From assembly GCA_004431415.1 (NCBI GenBank), contig QPMI01000542.1:484373-548372 (forward strand): DNA of 64,000 nt, given 5' to 3'. The stretch's first letter is position 1; every line of letters starts with the position of its first letter. The notes beneath the pieces were generated by a model. It saw nothing but the letters and a program-made list of their open reading frames with translations. It did not search any database and was not told where the DNA came from. Below are positions 43,593 to 54,044 of this stretch, in pieces. Both the position numbers and the translations under genes were made by a program. Source of the DNA: Cyanophora paradoxa. Its lineage: Eukaryota > Glaucocystophyceae > Cyanophorales > Cyanophoraceae.

Positions 43593-46500
43593 ATGTTCAG
43601 CGGCGGCAATGCGGCCGACGCGGACGCGTCTCTGGATCTCCTCCCCACGGAGCTCAGCGCGGACGACGCCCTCTTCGCCGGTGAGATCGACCCGGGGCGC
43701 CTGGAGATCTACAAGGACCGCCGGATCGGGGCCGGGTCCTTCGGCAACGGTGCCCATTCCCGCGCGCCGCGCTCCCGCTGCCGCCCGCGCCCCCGCCGAC
43801 CGCGGCGGCCCCGCGCGCGTGCAGTCTACCACGGGCGCTACTTCGGCGAGGACGTCGCCGTGAAGGAGCTCGCGCCGGCGTACGCCGACGCGGACGGCGA
43901 GGCGCTCCGCAAGTTCCGGCGCGAGCTGGCCATCCAGTACGGCCTCAGCCGCGGCGACGGCCCCGGGCCGTCCCGCGTCGTCCAGCTCAAGGGCGCGCTT
44001 ACCCGCAAGGCCCCCTACCGCATCGTCGTGCGCGCCTCCGCCTCGCTTCGCTTCGCGCGCGCTCGCGGAATCTGACCGACCGCGCGCCCGCAGATGGTGC
44101 GCTCCCCTCGGCGCGGCGGCGCGGCCCCGCCGCGCTTGAACCGACGCTCTGCCGCCCTCCCCCTTTCCCCCCGCAGGAGCTCATGGAAGGCTCGCTGTTC
44201 GAGATGATCATAAGCGGACGGGAGCTGGACCCCCCGACCCGCGTCCAGGCTCTGTACGCTCCGCGCCCGGCCCCTCTTCGCCCTCAGCTCTCCGGTCGCT
44301 GCTGTCAGCCTGCTGACTCAGTGGCAGGCTCGAGGTGGCACAGGCGCTGGAGCATATGCACGGGCAGGCGCGCCCCGTGACTCACCGTGACGTCAAGTCC
44401 AAGAACATCCTCTGGCGCCGGGTTCGGACCCGCCCGGCGGAATTTTTGTGCTTGTGGCCCTAAGAGCTCTGCACCCCCCCAGACCCCGGACGGGGGGCTC
44501 TCCTTCAAGCTATCGGACTTCGGAGAATCGAGCCACACGCTCTCGATTACCCCCGGTGCGGTACCCCCCCTCCCCTCCGCTTCCTCGGTACCCCTCCCCG
44601 CCTCTCATTTCGCTCTACCCCCAGGGAGCTCCCTGCACTCGGCGGTGGGTACGGCGCCCTGGATGAGCCCCGAGCACATGCAGGTAACCCCTCCCTCCCT
44701 CCCTCCTCCCCCCTCCCCCTACCCCTCCTTCTCACCCCCCCTCTCCAGGGGGCGAAGTACAGCCGGGCGTGTGACGTTTACTCCCTCGGGGTCGTCGCCT
44801 GGGAGGTGCCCGCCTGCTTGCCCTCCCCTCCCCGCCCCGCCCCGCCCCGCCACCCGTCCTAGCTTCGCCTCGCGTCCGGCCCGCTGCCGAAGCTGAGGCG
44901 GGCGGGCGGGCGGGCGGGCGGGGGCAGGTGCTGACGGGGCGGGTTCCGCACGGCGAGTGCAGCAACATCCTCCAGATCTACGCCAAGGTGCCGTGGCGCC
45001 GTACCCCGCTCTCCGACCCCGTACCCCGTCTCCGCGTCCGCGGCCGGCCCGCGGGGCTCTGACGCCGACGTCCCCGGGTGCAGGTCGTGGAGCGGCGCGA
45101 GGGCCTGCAGGTACTGTACCCCCCGAGCCTGCTCCCGTCATGCACTTCGTTCGCGGACGTCGACGGCCGCGCGGCGGCGCTGCTGCGGGGCGCAGGTGCC
45201 GGCGGACGCGGCGCCGCGGCAGCTGGCGGACCTCGCCGCCCGCTGCCTCGCCTGGGATCCAGCCGCCCGCCCCACGGCGCCCCAGGTCCGCCGGCTCCTT
45301 CGACTATGTATAGCTTCCGGCGCTTCTTTAGGCACTTCTAGGCACACCTTAGCTCCTTAGCCGCCCGCCCCACCGCCCCCAGGTCCGCCCCATTCCTTAG
45401 CATTTACGCCCGCCCCACGGCGCCCCAGGTCCGCCCCATTCCTTTATTTAGGTCCCCCCAGGCATTTACATTTTCATTAGCTCCTTTAGCTCCTTAGCCG
45501 CCCGCCCCACCGCCCCCCAGGTCCCTTCCGCCCGCCCCCTGGAGCTGAGCTCCCGCTTGACATTCATTGCTCCTAGAGCTCCTTAGCTCCTTAATATTCC
45601 TTGTTTCATAGCTCCTTAGCTCCTTAGCCGCCTGCCCCACCGCCCCCCAGGTCCGCCGGCTGGCTCCTTTTGCTATTTTTAGCTTCCAGCGCTTCTTTAG
45701 GCACTTCTTAGACGCCAGGTCCGCTGCGGCTGGCCCCTCGACCTCCCTCGCGAGGGAAGGCGAGCGTCATAGGCCATTGCTGTATTACCTACAGATCGTT
45801 TTCTCGATCGAGACTGCCGCCTTCTCGGCCGCCGCCGCCGCTCGCCCGCAGCTGACCGGCGGCCCGCGCAGGCCGCCGCCGCCCTCGCCGCCCTCCACTC
45901 CGCCCTCGTCGCCCCCCCGCGCCCCGCCTCCGCCCCCTCGCCCAACCCTCGGGCCGACCCCGAGGCCGCCTTCGCGTCGGCCGCGGCGCTGCAGCCGGCG
46001 GCCGCCCGCGCCGCCGCCGCCGCCGCCGTCCCGCCCTCCTCCCCCGCCTCGGGCCCCTCGCCAAGGTACCCCACTCCGCCCTCTTCCCCTCTTCCCCTCT
46101 TCTGATCCCCCCGCAGCTGCTGCCGGAGGTGGCGGAGACGGCGGCGCGGGCGCGGGAGGCGGCGGCCGGGGGCGGGGGCGGGGGCGGGTGGGAGGCGGCT
46201 CGGGCCGTCGCCGGCGGCGCCTTCGGGTTCGGCGAGCTCCCCGCCCGCGAGGTCCGCCTCTAACTCAAAGTATCTTTTAGTAGGCTATCTTAAGAAGCTT
46301 TCTAAAGAAGCCGGGGTCGAAGTCATCTAAAGAAGCTCAAGAAGCTTCTTTAGATGACTTCGACCCCAGATCAGGGCAAGCCTCCTTTAGATAGACCTAT
46401 CTATCTAAAGGAGGCTTGCGCTGATCTAAAAGCTCACGAAGCTTGGCATCTAAGAAGCCGAAGTCGAAGTCTGCGAGGCCGTTCATATTCTATAGTAACT

Positions 46501-46934
46501 CTATCCTGTTATCACGTATCTATCTATCTATCTATCTACCTTGAAGCTCTTCTGATCGACCGGGGCGCCAGTTCGAGCGGATCCGGCGGCTGCTGGGCCT
46601 GCGTGGGGAGGCGGGCCCCGCCCCGGGCGAGCCCGAGCGCCTCGCCCGCTGGCTCGTCCCCGCCGCCAGGTCAGTTCGGCCCCCGCCCCGGCCCCGCCCC
46701 GGCCCCGCCCCGCCCGGTTCTAGGACGCCTCCGCTCTGCTCTAGGCCTGGCACGAAGCCCGGCAGAGGCCCCGCCCTTCGCCTAGGCCCTAGGGGAGGGA
46801 GGGCCCTGGGCCCCAGCTCGGCCCCAGGCATACATACGCCTAGGCGCCCACGCCTCCCGAGGCTCCGCCCGGCTCGGCTTCAGGACGCCTCCGCTCGGCC
46901 CTAGGCCTAGCACGAGGCCCTTCGCCTAAGCCTT

Positions 46935-46968
<34 letters not shown>

Positions 46969-47639
46969 TGGGGGGAGGCCCTGGGCCCCAGCTCGGCCCC
47001 GTGTTTTCAGAGTTTTCAGAGTCTGAGGCGAGGGCAGCACGCTGCGGGTGACGCGGCACCTGTGGCGCCCGACGCGGGAGCACCCCGAGTGGGGGCGGCC
47101 GTTCTCCCCCCCGTGCGCCCCCGGCCCGCCCCCCCCGCCCAGGCGACCGTTCCCCCGCCCACTCCCCGCCCCTCCGACCGCGCAGGACGAGGCGGCCTCC
47201 AGGCTCGCGGGGGCCCCCCCCGGCACCTTCGTTCTCAGGCTCGCGGCCAGCGAGTGGCCCTCGCCCTCCTGCGGCGCCGTCGCCGCCGTGTACGTCTCCG
47301 CGGGGGGTACAGTGCGGCACGCCCTCCTCGCCGGCCGCACCGCCGCCGACGTCCACGCCGAGGTACCCCCCGCTTGCTCCCCCCCCTCTCCCTTCGTCCT
47401 GTACCCCCGACGTCCTGCGCAGGTCCAGGCCCGCCCGGGCACGCTCCGGCGGCCCCTGGGGGCGGACAGGTGCGGCGCCCTTCTTTCCTCGCCCCTGCGA
47501 GCCCCTCCGCCCGAGGTCGAATCCGCGCAGGGACGTTTCGGACTACGCGGCGGCGCGGCCGAAGTACGTGCGGGCGCAGGCCTCCCCCCCCGCCGTCCAG
47601 CCGCCCGCCGCGGGCATGCAGGCACTCGCCATCTCTTAG
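43593..47639 (+). CDS. Protein kinase with C-terminal SH2 domain (Dictyostelium Shk-like architecture)
   Basis: Exon 1 (43593-43749) begins MFSGGNAADADASLD and enters the glycine loop IGAGSFGN, continued from 43825 as VYHGRYFGEDVAVKEL (VAIK Lys). Later exons give a MEGSLFEM hinge region (44177), LEVAQALEHMHG and the catalytic loop THRDVKSKNILW (44328-44421), LSDFGESSHT (DFG), VGTAPWMSPEHM (APE), ACDVYSLGVVAWEVLTGRVP and CLAWDPAARPTAPQ. The kinase domain is complete and TKL-like. After long introns come Ala-rich helical exons (45810-46250) and QFERIRRLLGLRGEAG (46568). An SH2-like segment follows: HPEWGRPF, EAASRLAGAPPGTFVLRLA (phosphotyrosine-binding Arg), YVSAGGTVRHALLAGR. It ends MQALAIS with the stop at 47637-47639. 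Kinase-then-SH2 order matches Shk proteins. Confidence 0.8.
45255..45670 (+). repeat. Multiplied exon-donor junction in a kinase intron
   Basis: The exon end at about 45285 (cgcccgccccacggcgcccc, then ag and the donor gtccgcc) recurs with small changes at about 45362, 45408, 45500 and 45625, interleaved with ttagctccttagc and gcacttcttag words. The kinase intron is stretched to about 500 bp. Confidence 0.8.
46313..46367. repeat. Perfect 25-bp inverted repeat, 5-nt loop
   Basis: Arms 46313-46337 and 46343-46367 are perfect reverse complements (ggggtcgaag outward, aagaagct at the loop); the loop is caaga. It lies in a kinase intron. Confidence 0.95.
46369..46426. repeat. 26-bp inverted repeat with one mismatch, 6-nt loop
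   Basis: Arms 46369-46394 and 46401-46426 (gatcag outward, agatag at the loop) differ at one position; the loop is acctat. It starts 1 bp after the preceding hairpin. Confidence 0.95.
46513..46540. repeat. (CTAT)n microsatellite
   Basis: Five to six tetranucleotide units in the same kinase intron as the hairpins. Confidence 0.8.
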
Positions 47640-47810
47640 GTAGTCGCCTCGTATATATCATGCAGGCTCTCACGTGCGACTGTAAATTTAAATCCCACAT
47701 ATAGCATCGTGGCACACTAAGACCCTGCAGCTGTCTCACACTGAGTCACTTGAGTCACTGAGTATAGGTACGGTGGGCTCATGATCATGATCATCTCTCG
47801 AGTCGACTTC

Positions 47811-47987
47811 ACAATTTGCAGACAATTTACAGATGATACCTCAGCAAAAGGCTCACTGAGTCAGTTCTATCTTGATACCTCAGCAAAAGGCGGGCGCCCG
47901 CCGCCCGCCTCAGTGCACACCCCACACACAATTTGCAGACAATTTACAGATGATACCTCAGCAAAAGGCGGGCGCCCGCCGCCCGCC
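47811..47987. repeat. 42-bp direct repeats plus GC-rich spacer copies
   Basis: A 42-bp sequence beginning acaatttgcagacaattt is found exactly at 47811-47852 and 47928-47969. A 36-bp segment beginning gatacctcagcaaaagg and running into cgggcgcccgccgcccgcc is at 47874-47909 and 47952-47987. Confidence 0.9.
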
Positions 47988-48175
47988 GCCCGCCCGGCCC
48001 CGCGGCCGGCCCGCGCCGGCGCCGCCCGCGCGGCCCCGGCCCCGGGGCCGGGGCCCGGGCGGCGGGGCCCCGCGGCCGCGCGGGGCGGCGCGGGCCCGGC
48101 GCGGGGCCCGGGCCCGGGCGCCGGGCGGGCCGGGCCGCCCGGGCGGCCGCCGGCCAGGCCCTGGCCCCTGAGGGC
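47971..48175. repeat. Nearly pure G+C block of about 200 bp
   Basis: About 200 bp with almost no A or T, made of ggcccg, ccggcc and gggcgg words that shift gradually along the block. No gene seen. Confidence 0.8.
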
Positions 48176-50005
48176 CGCCAGGCCCTACTATTTTGGCATG
48201 ATGAATCATTGCATTCATGATGCACTGCGGGCCAGTCTGCGGCAATGATGCATGCATGCATGTCATTGGCATCATTGCATGATCCATGCGCATGCATATG
48301 ATACTGTAAGGCTTTTATCATAGTATGTTAAACGGGTCTATAGTTAGATGTTTGCCCACCCACCACAATAGACGCGGACAAAGTTAGTCTAATTAAGACT
48401 CTTAAGTTATAAATTACAAGTTAGACAAACGGCAATTGCCGGGCTGGGGGCCCGGGGGGGGTAGGTAGTCCCCTAGCTAGCCATAGAGCAGAGCTAGCTC
48501 AAGATTAATTAATATTCGGCAATTCATTGCGTCAAATTCGCGGCACATTACGTGTACAGCCTCGGACTCCAGGCTCGGAGGCTCGGACTCCGGAAGAGTC
48601 GGAGAACTCCGAGTCGGAGACTCGGAGTCCGTGATTAATATTCCGGCCCTAATTTCCGGGACCCGGTCACACGGTCTCACACGGAGTCACACCGGTACCG
48701 GGAGTCCCTGAATCGCCGGCGCCGTGCCAGTGTCACGGTGCCACGCGTACGGTCACAGTGTGAGTCTGTGTGACCGTGTCACGGGCGGCGGGCCCACGGC
48801 ACGGTTATCATGATCGCCGCGCCGATATCTGCCATGACGGTCCGCGCGCGGCCCCGCCGGCCCGTGTCGGTGTTATAACGTTATCACTGACGGGTACCGG
48901 TTTACTAGTTCTTTGCCAGCTCAGCGGCGCCGGCTGGCGCGCGGGCCGCGGCGCGGCAGCCTGGCGCCGCTGGGCCAGCATGTTCAACGGTTTCACTACA
49001 CACGCTTGCGAGATTTGCCCTCCAAACGACTCAAAAGCGTGCTTAGAAGCCTCCTGGACTGTTGTAGATGTTTTGTAAATGTGAGCTCTGCTAAGATATG
49101 CGAGATTTGGAGGGAGAAGTACGTACTGCTGCCATTTGCAATTGGGGGTACACCCACAGTGCGAGTACTGTGGGCCAACTAAGTGCGATAGCGACCCTTT
49201 TCTGCTGTCAGATAAGCATAAAATGAGTTTACAGGCTGGAGCCTGGAGGTATACGTACTGTTTAAGACCTTGAACCGCTGCCGCTTCCGCCTTCAGCGCG
49301 AGGGGCTCCAGCAAGAAGTTTTGTATGGGAGCCAAAGTTTCACGTGAAGTTTCAGCGGGCAAGGTGAAACTGAAACTGAAACTTCACTGAAGTAGTGAAG
49401 TTTACGCGAGGTGAAACTTCACCCCGGCAACCCTACCGCTGGCGGCGCTGGCGCGCCCCCGGGCCGGCGCGCCACGCGCCCTGCCAGCTGCAGGCTGGCG
49501 GCACTGCAGCTGGCGCTGCCGCCGGCGCCGGCGCCGCCGCCTGCCGGAGCCTGCCGCAGACTCCGCAGCCTGGCAGTGGCCAGTGGGCTGCCACTGCCTG
49601 TCACCCACTGGCCACTGCCTGCCAGTGGCAGCAGTGCATGCGCACTGCGGCGTGACTGCGCAGTGCGCAGTGGCGGACTGTCACAGTGTGCATGCCTGGC
49701 CATGCCATGCCATGATGATGGCGCATGCGGCCGCGGCATGCGCACTGCTACCACTGCGGCATTGCCAATTTGCCATGACTCAGTGATGAATCACTGATGA
49801 TTGCCAAGTTGCAGACTGTGCACAGTCACTCAGATCATGCCATGCCATGATGAGCTGGCGGCTAGCCTACCGGTAGTATACGTAGTACGGTACGTACTAC
49901 GGTATACCGGTAGCTAGGAAGCTTGTTCGAATTCGCTCAGAGCCTCGGAGATCCGATCGATGATCGATGATCTATATATATATATCATAGACTCATAGCA
50001 TACGT
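48176..50005. other. Gene-poor region of drifting palindromic words
   Basis: No gene seen. Sub-blocks: tgcatgcatgcatg (48245-48300); ggactc/gagtcc words (48560-48640); tcacac/gtgtga words (48665-48790); gaaact/agtttc words (49320-49430); cagtggc/gccactg words (49575-49690); and gccatgccatg (49695-49860). Each block is rich in overlapping self-complementary words. 48980-49330 is ordinary unique-looking sequence without a convincing frame. Confidence 0.55.
49866..49912. repeat. Imperfect palindrome around ggtac
   Basis: Left arm ctaccggtagtatacgtag and right arm ctacggtataccggtag are reverse complements apart from a 2-nt difference, separated by tacggtacgta. A strong cruciform or stem-loop candidate. 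Confidence 0.85.
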
Positions 50006-50016
50006 ATTAGCCTAGC
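50006..50016 (+). repeat. Target-site duplication, left copy
   Basis: attagcctagc, identical to 50973-50983 on the far side of a poly(A)-ended insert. Confidence 0.85.
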
Positions 50017-50972
50017 TTTGCTCGGTAGCTCCCCCGTCGTGGCTCCTCGGGGGCCTCTTCGTCGTCGTCGTTCGCTGGGTTCCGGCTCCGGGTCAGATTT
50101 CTCGCCGGGCTTACCTTCTCCTGGCTCTGCTCCTGGGCCCTCAGCTCCGGGACCGGCTTCCCCGATCTCCTCCCGGACTCGTGGTCGTACCCGTCGCCGG
50201 CTTGCCGAGCCTGCGGCTCCTTCTACTTCCCCCGGCGGTTTGCCGGGCCGGACCCTCCGGCCTTTGTTCTTGATACCGGACTGCCGCCTTTGCCTTCGTC
50301 TTCTGCTTCGCTGGTCGCGATCGTATCCCGCCGGCGCCGGCGTACTTCTTCGTCTTCTAGTTTAGTTCGGTCTGGTTCGGATTCTGATCGTAGTGTTGAT
50401 GCTAGAGTTAGTTTCAATACTAGCTATAGTCCTCGTGCTCGACCTGTTGTTCGCCGTCGTTTGCAGTTCGATTGCCCGCCTCGACCCTGGCCGGCTTTAG
50501 TGATTCCTTTGACTGTCCTTTTGCCTGCTCTTGATCCGCCTGCTCCGCCTCCTGTGTCCTCCTCGACCTCGTGCCGTAGCTCTGCCCTTTCGCATCGTCC
50601 TGCTTCGCCTCCGCCTCCATGTCGTCTTGTTGTTCCTCTTACTTGTCTTCTTCCTGTTATTTATCTTTCTCAATTTTGTCCCCCGCTTCTTAGTGATGTA
50701 ATTCCTTCTGATATTGATGGTATCTCTAGCTCTGGCTCTTCTTCGTGTCAGTTATCCTCTGTCCCTAGATCTGCTCGATTTATCGTCTCTTCTCGCTATC
50801 GATCTGTCTCGAGCTCTGTGTCTTTCCTTTTTTATTGTCGATTTTGGCTCTTTGTCTTATCTTTCTTCGTGCTCTTGTCTTAGTTATTTTGCTTTTTTGT
50901 CTTTATGCCCCCTGGGCAGCCCCCGCAGTGCTGGTGTCTAGAGACTGTGGCCGGTAATTCACCAAAAAAAAA
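50017..50972 (+). mobile_element. Retro-inserted element with poly(A) tail
   Basis: A 956-bp insert ends in a run of 11 A (50963-50973, overlapping the duplication by one base) and is flanked by an exact 11-bp duplication. These are the marks of target-primed reverse transcription. The + strand is strongly pyrimidine-rich with T-ended codons, unlike nearby genes. Open frames at 50018-50365 and 50290-50883 encode Ser/Pro/Arg-rich then Leu/Ser/Val-rich sequence with no recognised reverse transcriptase or endonuclease. It could be a 5'-truncated non-LTR element, a non-autonomous relative, or a retrocopy of a cellular mRNA. Confidence 0.7.
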
Positions 50973-50983
50973 AATTAGCCTAG
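50973..50983 (+). repeat. Target-site duplication, right copy
   Basis: attagcctagc directly after the A run. Confidence 0.85.
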
Positions 50984-51889
50984 CAGCTAGGTCTGCATCA
51001 GACAGTCTGATGCATCATGGCATGGCATGCGGCGGGTCTGTCGGCCTGGCGCGGCGCGCTCCTTCTTTAGCTAGTACCTTGGTAATTGATCGTCCGATCG
51101 TGAGATCGTGAGATCTAGAGATACCGCGGCGGCGCCGCGCGCCGCATGAACGCGCGCTCGAGCTCGGCCACGGCGGGCGGAATTCGAATGCGTGCATGTG
51201 GACGCGTACGGCAGAGCCATATATGTAGAATCGGGCGAGCGCCCATGCCAAGCTGCAGCTGCCGCCGCCAGCGCTGCGCGCTTCCGAATCCATGGCCATG
51301 CATATGGCCAGCCTTCGGCCTTCTCCTTTTTGCCGTTGCTTTTTGCGTCGAGGCGCGGCCTCCGAGCAAGGTTTGTCGGCCCGCAATGAGCCTCGGACCC
51401 GCCGGGCCGGCGCCCAGCGGCCGAAGTGCGAGGCCTACAGCTTCTGACCTGTCTCCGAATGCAGATCCCACCTCTCGGCGTGAAGGAGCTCCATGAGTCG
51501 ACAGGTGCGACTCTCTTGATCGTAACATGATCCCAGCTCTCGCGTGACCGACTAGTACTGGCCAACAGTCACGGAAATCGACTGGTTCGCGCACGTTCCG
51601 GATGTGAGGTTCACTCTGGGGAGGCATCCGCACGGTGGCAGAGAAAGAGAGTACGCGCGACCGCAGCACAGAGCGCACGGCGCCGGAGCCAGCCATTCCC
51701 ACCCGCTCGACGCGGCGTCGGCCCATGATCATGACCGCCACGTGCACGCTGGCTCGCACTCGGGCCCCGCGCGCTCCGCCCTCCGCCGCCACCCTCTGGA
51801 GCATCATTATCCGCAGGCAGGCACTGCAGCTGCTTCCCTAGCTATGTATAGCCCTCACTGCACCTCTGCCCTTACTCGCGATCGCCTGT
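50984..51889. other. Region upstream of the 51.9-kb gene
   Basis: Contains gatcgtgagatcgtgagatc words at 51095-51115. Open frames on both strands (for example 51604-52065 and 51635-51841 on +) are not supported by recognisable protein or by a clean splice to the next exon. First exons of the following gene may lie here. Confidence 0.4.
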
Positions 51890-53292
51890 TGCGCAGCTCA
51901 ACTGGTACCCTGCTGAGAAGCTGCGAAAGCGGAAGGCATTCCCCCCATCATGGGATCTCCCCCCCCTCCCCGGTCCCCTATTCTTACTCTCCCGAGCCCG
52001 CAGGCATACTCCCAGCACATCTCTCGCGCCCTGCGCGGTGGGTACACTGTCGAGCTCCACTATGACAACGCGGTTCGTCCTGGTGCAACAGAGCCCGCTC
52101 GTCGCGATGTCTTAACATGCTGCCAGATTCCGAGGGAGCACGTCTACAACCTGGATGAGGACCATGAGGTCGGTCGCCGGCATACCCCCCCCCCCCCCAA
52201 CTCTTCCCGGACCCCGCCCCCCCCCCCCCCCCCCCCCCCCCCGTCCCCAACTCTTCCCGGGCATCCTTTGCGGGTTTAATAATGCAGCTTCAGTTGGAGT
52301 CCGTGCGCTGTATGGACGGCGCGCTGCACGTTGCCGTCACGAGCCGCGGGGCGGCCGAGCGGCTCTCCAAAATGGTTCACGGGACGTTCCTGGTCGGCTC
52401 GGACATGTGGCGCTGCTCCGAGAGCTCGGGGGAGCCGGGGCCCATTTATCGACAGCTTCTGGACTCCGTTCAGACGCGCGGCGGCGTGACGCTGTTCACC
52501 CGTCCCCGTGCTGCCCTCGACCTGTGGGAGCATCTAGATTTACGCGGGAACCTTGTGCGTCCTTTGCCCTTTGCCCGGCCCGCCTCCGGCGCCCCCGGCC
52601 CGGCCCTCGCGAGCCACCCCTCGATCTCCCCTCACCACCTCGCCAGACCTTCCCTGTGTATCATGATCCAGACTCGTTCGTGGCCTTCCCGCCCGGCCCG
52701 GACGAGCCCGCATCCAGCCCTGACGACGCCGGCGCCGCAGGGCCATCTCGAAGCTGCACCGGAAGGAGAGATCGCCCAGCCGTCTGCCTTCCACGCACGT
52801 GCCGCTGACGTACGCCGAGCGGCGGGCCGAGGCCGCGAAGGCGAGCCGCCGAGCTTGCAATTGGTTCGCGTCGCACGCACGGCGCGCGCGTGACTCGGCC
52901 GCTCTTTTCTGCAGGAGCTCGTGGAGTCGCTGCGGCCATACCGTGTGGGCAACCGGACATTCACCGAGCTGGACAGGGCGGACCTCAGAGATAGGGTGGG
53001 GGCCATCCGTGCAAAGCACGGCCGCCAGGTGAGGCGCCCAGATCTAGATCTAGATCTAGATGTAGATCTCGAATGCAATTTTCTGCAGCTCCGCTTCTGG
53101 GACGACATTGAGGACGCGTTCGATGCGTTGTCCGACCTCATCGACGACCTCGGCGGGGAATACGAGTGCGCGCGTGCTTTACTTTACCTATTGTCATATA
53201 TATACGCGGCGGGCTTAAATTTGAGCGCAGCGTGGAGGTCACTGAACGGATTTTTGTGGACCTTAGCAGAAAGTTCGGCGCGTTCAACTACG
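51890..53292 (+). CDS. Unrecognised multi-exon host gene, 3' end missing
   Basis: Exons with clean GT-AG borders: LNWYPAEKLRKRK (51897-51935); AYSQHISRALRGGYTVELHY to NLDEDHE (52004-52168); LQLESVRCMDGALHVAVTSR to LWEHLDLRGNL (52285-52554); TFPVYHDPDSFVAFPPGPDE (from 52644). Then come a basic segment AISKLHRKERSPSRLP, ELVESLRPYRVGNRTFTELD (52915-53028), LRFWDDIEDAFDALSDLIDD (53090-53167) and a short KFGAFNY exon near 53274-53292 followed by a donor. No family recognised. No downstream exon or stop is found before the virus-like element starts, so the gene may be interrupted by it or continue beyond it. One exon pair around 52730 does not join in frame by a simple intron. Confidence 0.5.
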
Positions 53293-53483
53293 GTGCGATG
53301 CGTCCGCGCGGTCGCGCCACTCCTGTCGACGACGGCGTTTTTTGCATATATAGGAGGGCCATCAATGGGCCAAACCCGAAAAGGCAACCTCGAGAGCTCG
53401 AGACTCGGACGTGACGCTTGGATTGCGGAGGTTCTTATAACCGCCGTAACAGCTGTGGGGGTACCCCTTCCGAGGCTGGCGAT

Positions 53484-53600
53484 CGCGACGATCACGAGCC
53501 GATCGCGACCCTGGTGATCGCGACTTTCTCCCGATCGCGACCCTTTTCGATCGCGATTTCGAGATCGGGGGCATTTCTGCGATCGCGAGAAAGGAAAAAT
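53484..53600. repeat. GATCGCGA-rich cluster at the element's left edge
   Basis: Seven or more gatcgcga-type words in about 115 bp, at the change from host-like to element-like composition. Confidence 0.6.
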
Positions 53601-53721
53601 CGGAAAAGGCCGAAAAGTGCGTTTTTCACGCGTGAAATCGACCGAAAACGAGGGTTCGAATCCCGGGCCCGGATTTGGACTTGGTCAGAATCTCGAGTCA
53701 AAATGGGAGAAAAATGTGACC

Positions 53722-53750
53722 TGGGACTTGGGACTTGGGACTTGGGAAGA
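53722..53750 (+). repeat. Heptamer (TTGGGAC)n repeat, copy 1
   Basis: Three gggactt units followed by gggaagagttaga-tcag-gt; the same tail follows copy 2 at 55735. Confidence 0.85.
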
Positions 53751-53804
53751 GTTAGAATCAGAGTCTGGACTCAAAAGCGGGGAAATTTTCGGACGGGGAG
53801 AAAA

Positions 53805-54044
53805 ATGTCAGGCAATCTCTATTACGATTTCCCCTTTGAGTTGAATATGGCATTCGAGAGGCTGCGCGAGTTCTGGCGTTGGCACCTCACAGGACATGAC
53901 ATTCCCGACATAACACCAGAGCCCAACACACAGGGCGTGCTTGAAGTCATCCGTCAATATCCGCGTCGATTCAATGAATGGATCGAGTTCCACGCAACGA
54001 ACCGTTTCCAGAGTCTCCCGAGGCCATACGCGAAAATTTCGTGA
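53805..54044 (+). CDS. Small element protein, 79 aa
   Basis: Starts MSGNLYYDFPFELNMAFERL and has an aromatic-rich helix (REFWRWHL). It overlaps the next frame (53978-54274) by 67 nt. Unknown function. The two frames may be one gene broken by an indel near 54010: the second frame continues with a similar charged character. Confidence 0.5.
   Translation: MSGNLYYDFPFELNMAFERLREFWRWHLTGHDIPDITPEPNTQGVLEVIRQYPRRFNEWIEFHATNRFQSLPRPYAKIS

Noticed and set aside
49395-49797. Overlapping open frames on both strands in the cagtggc-rich block
   Set aside because: His/Cys/Ala-rich translations of palindromic repeats with no conserved features.
53640-53680. tRNA 3' end (gggttcgaatccc) as an attachment site of the element
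   Set aside because: Tempting at the element edge, but the stem pairs only three bases and no integrase or second copy is in the window.
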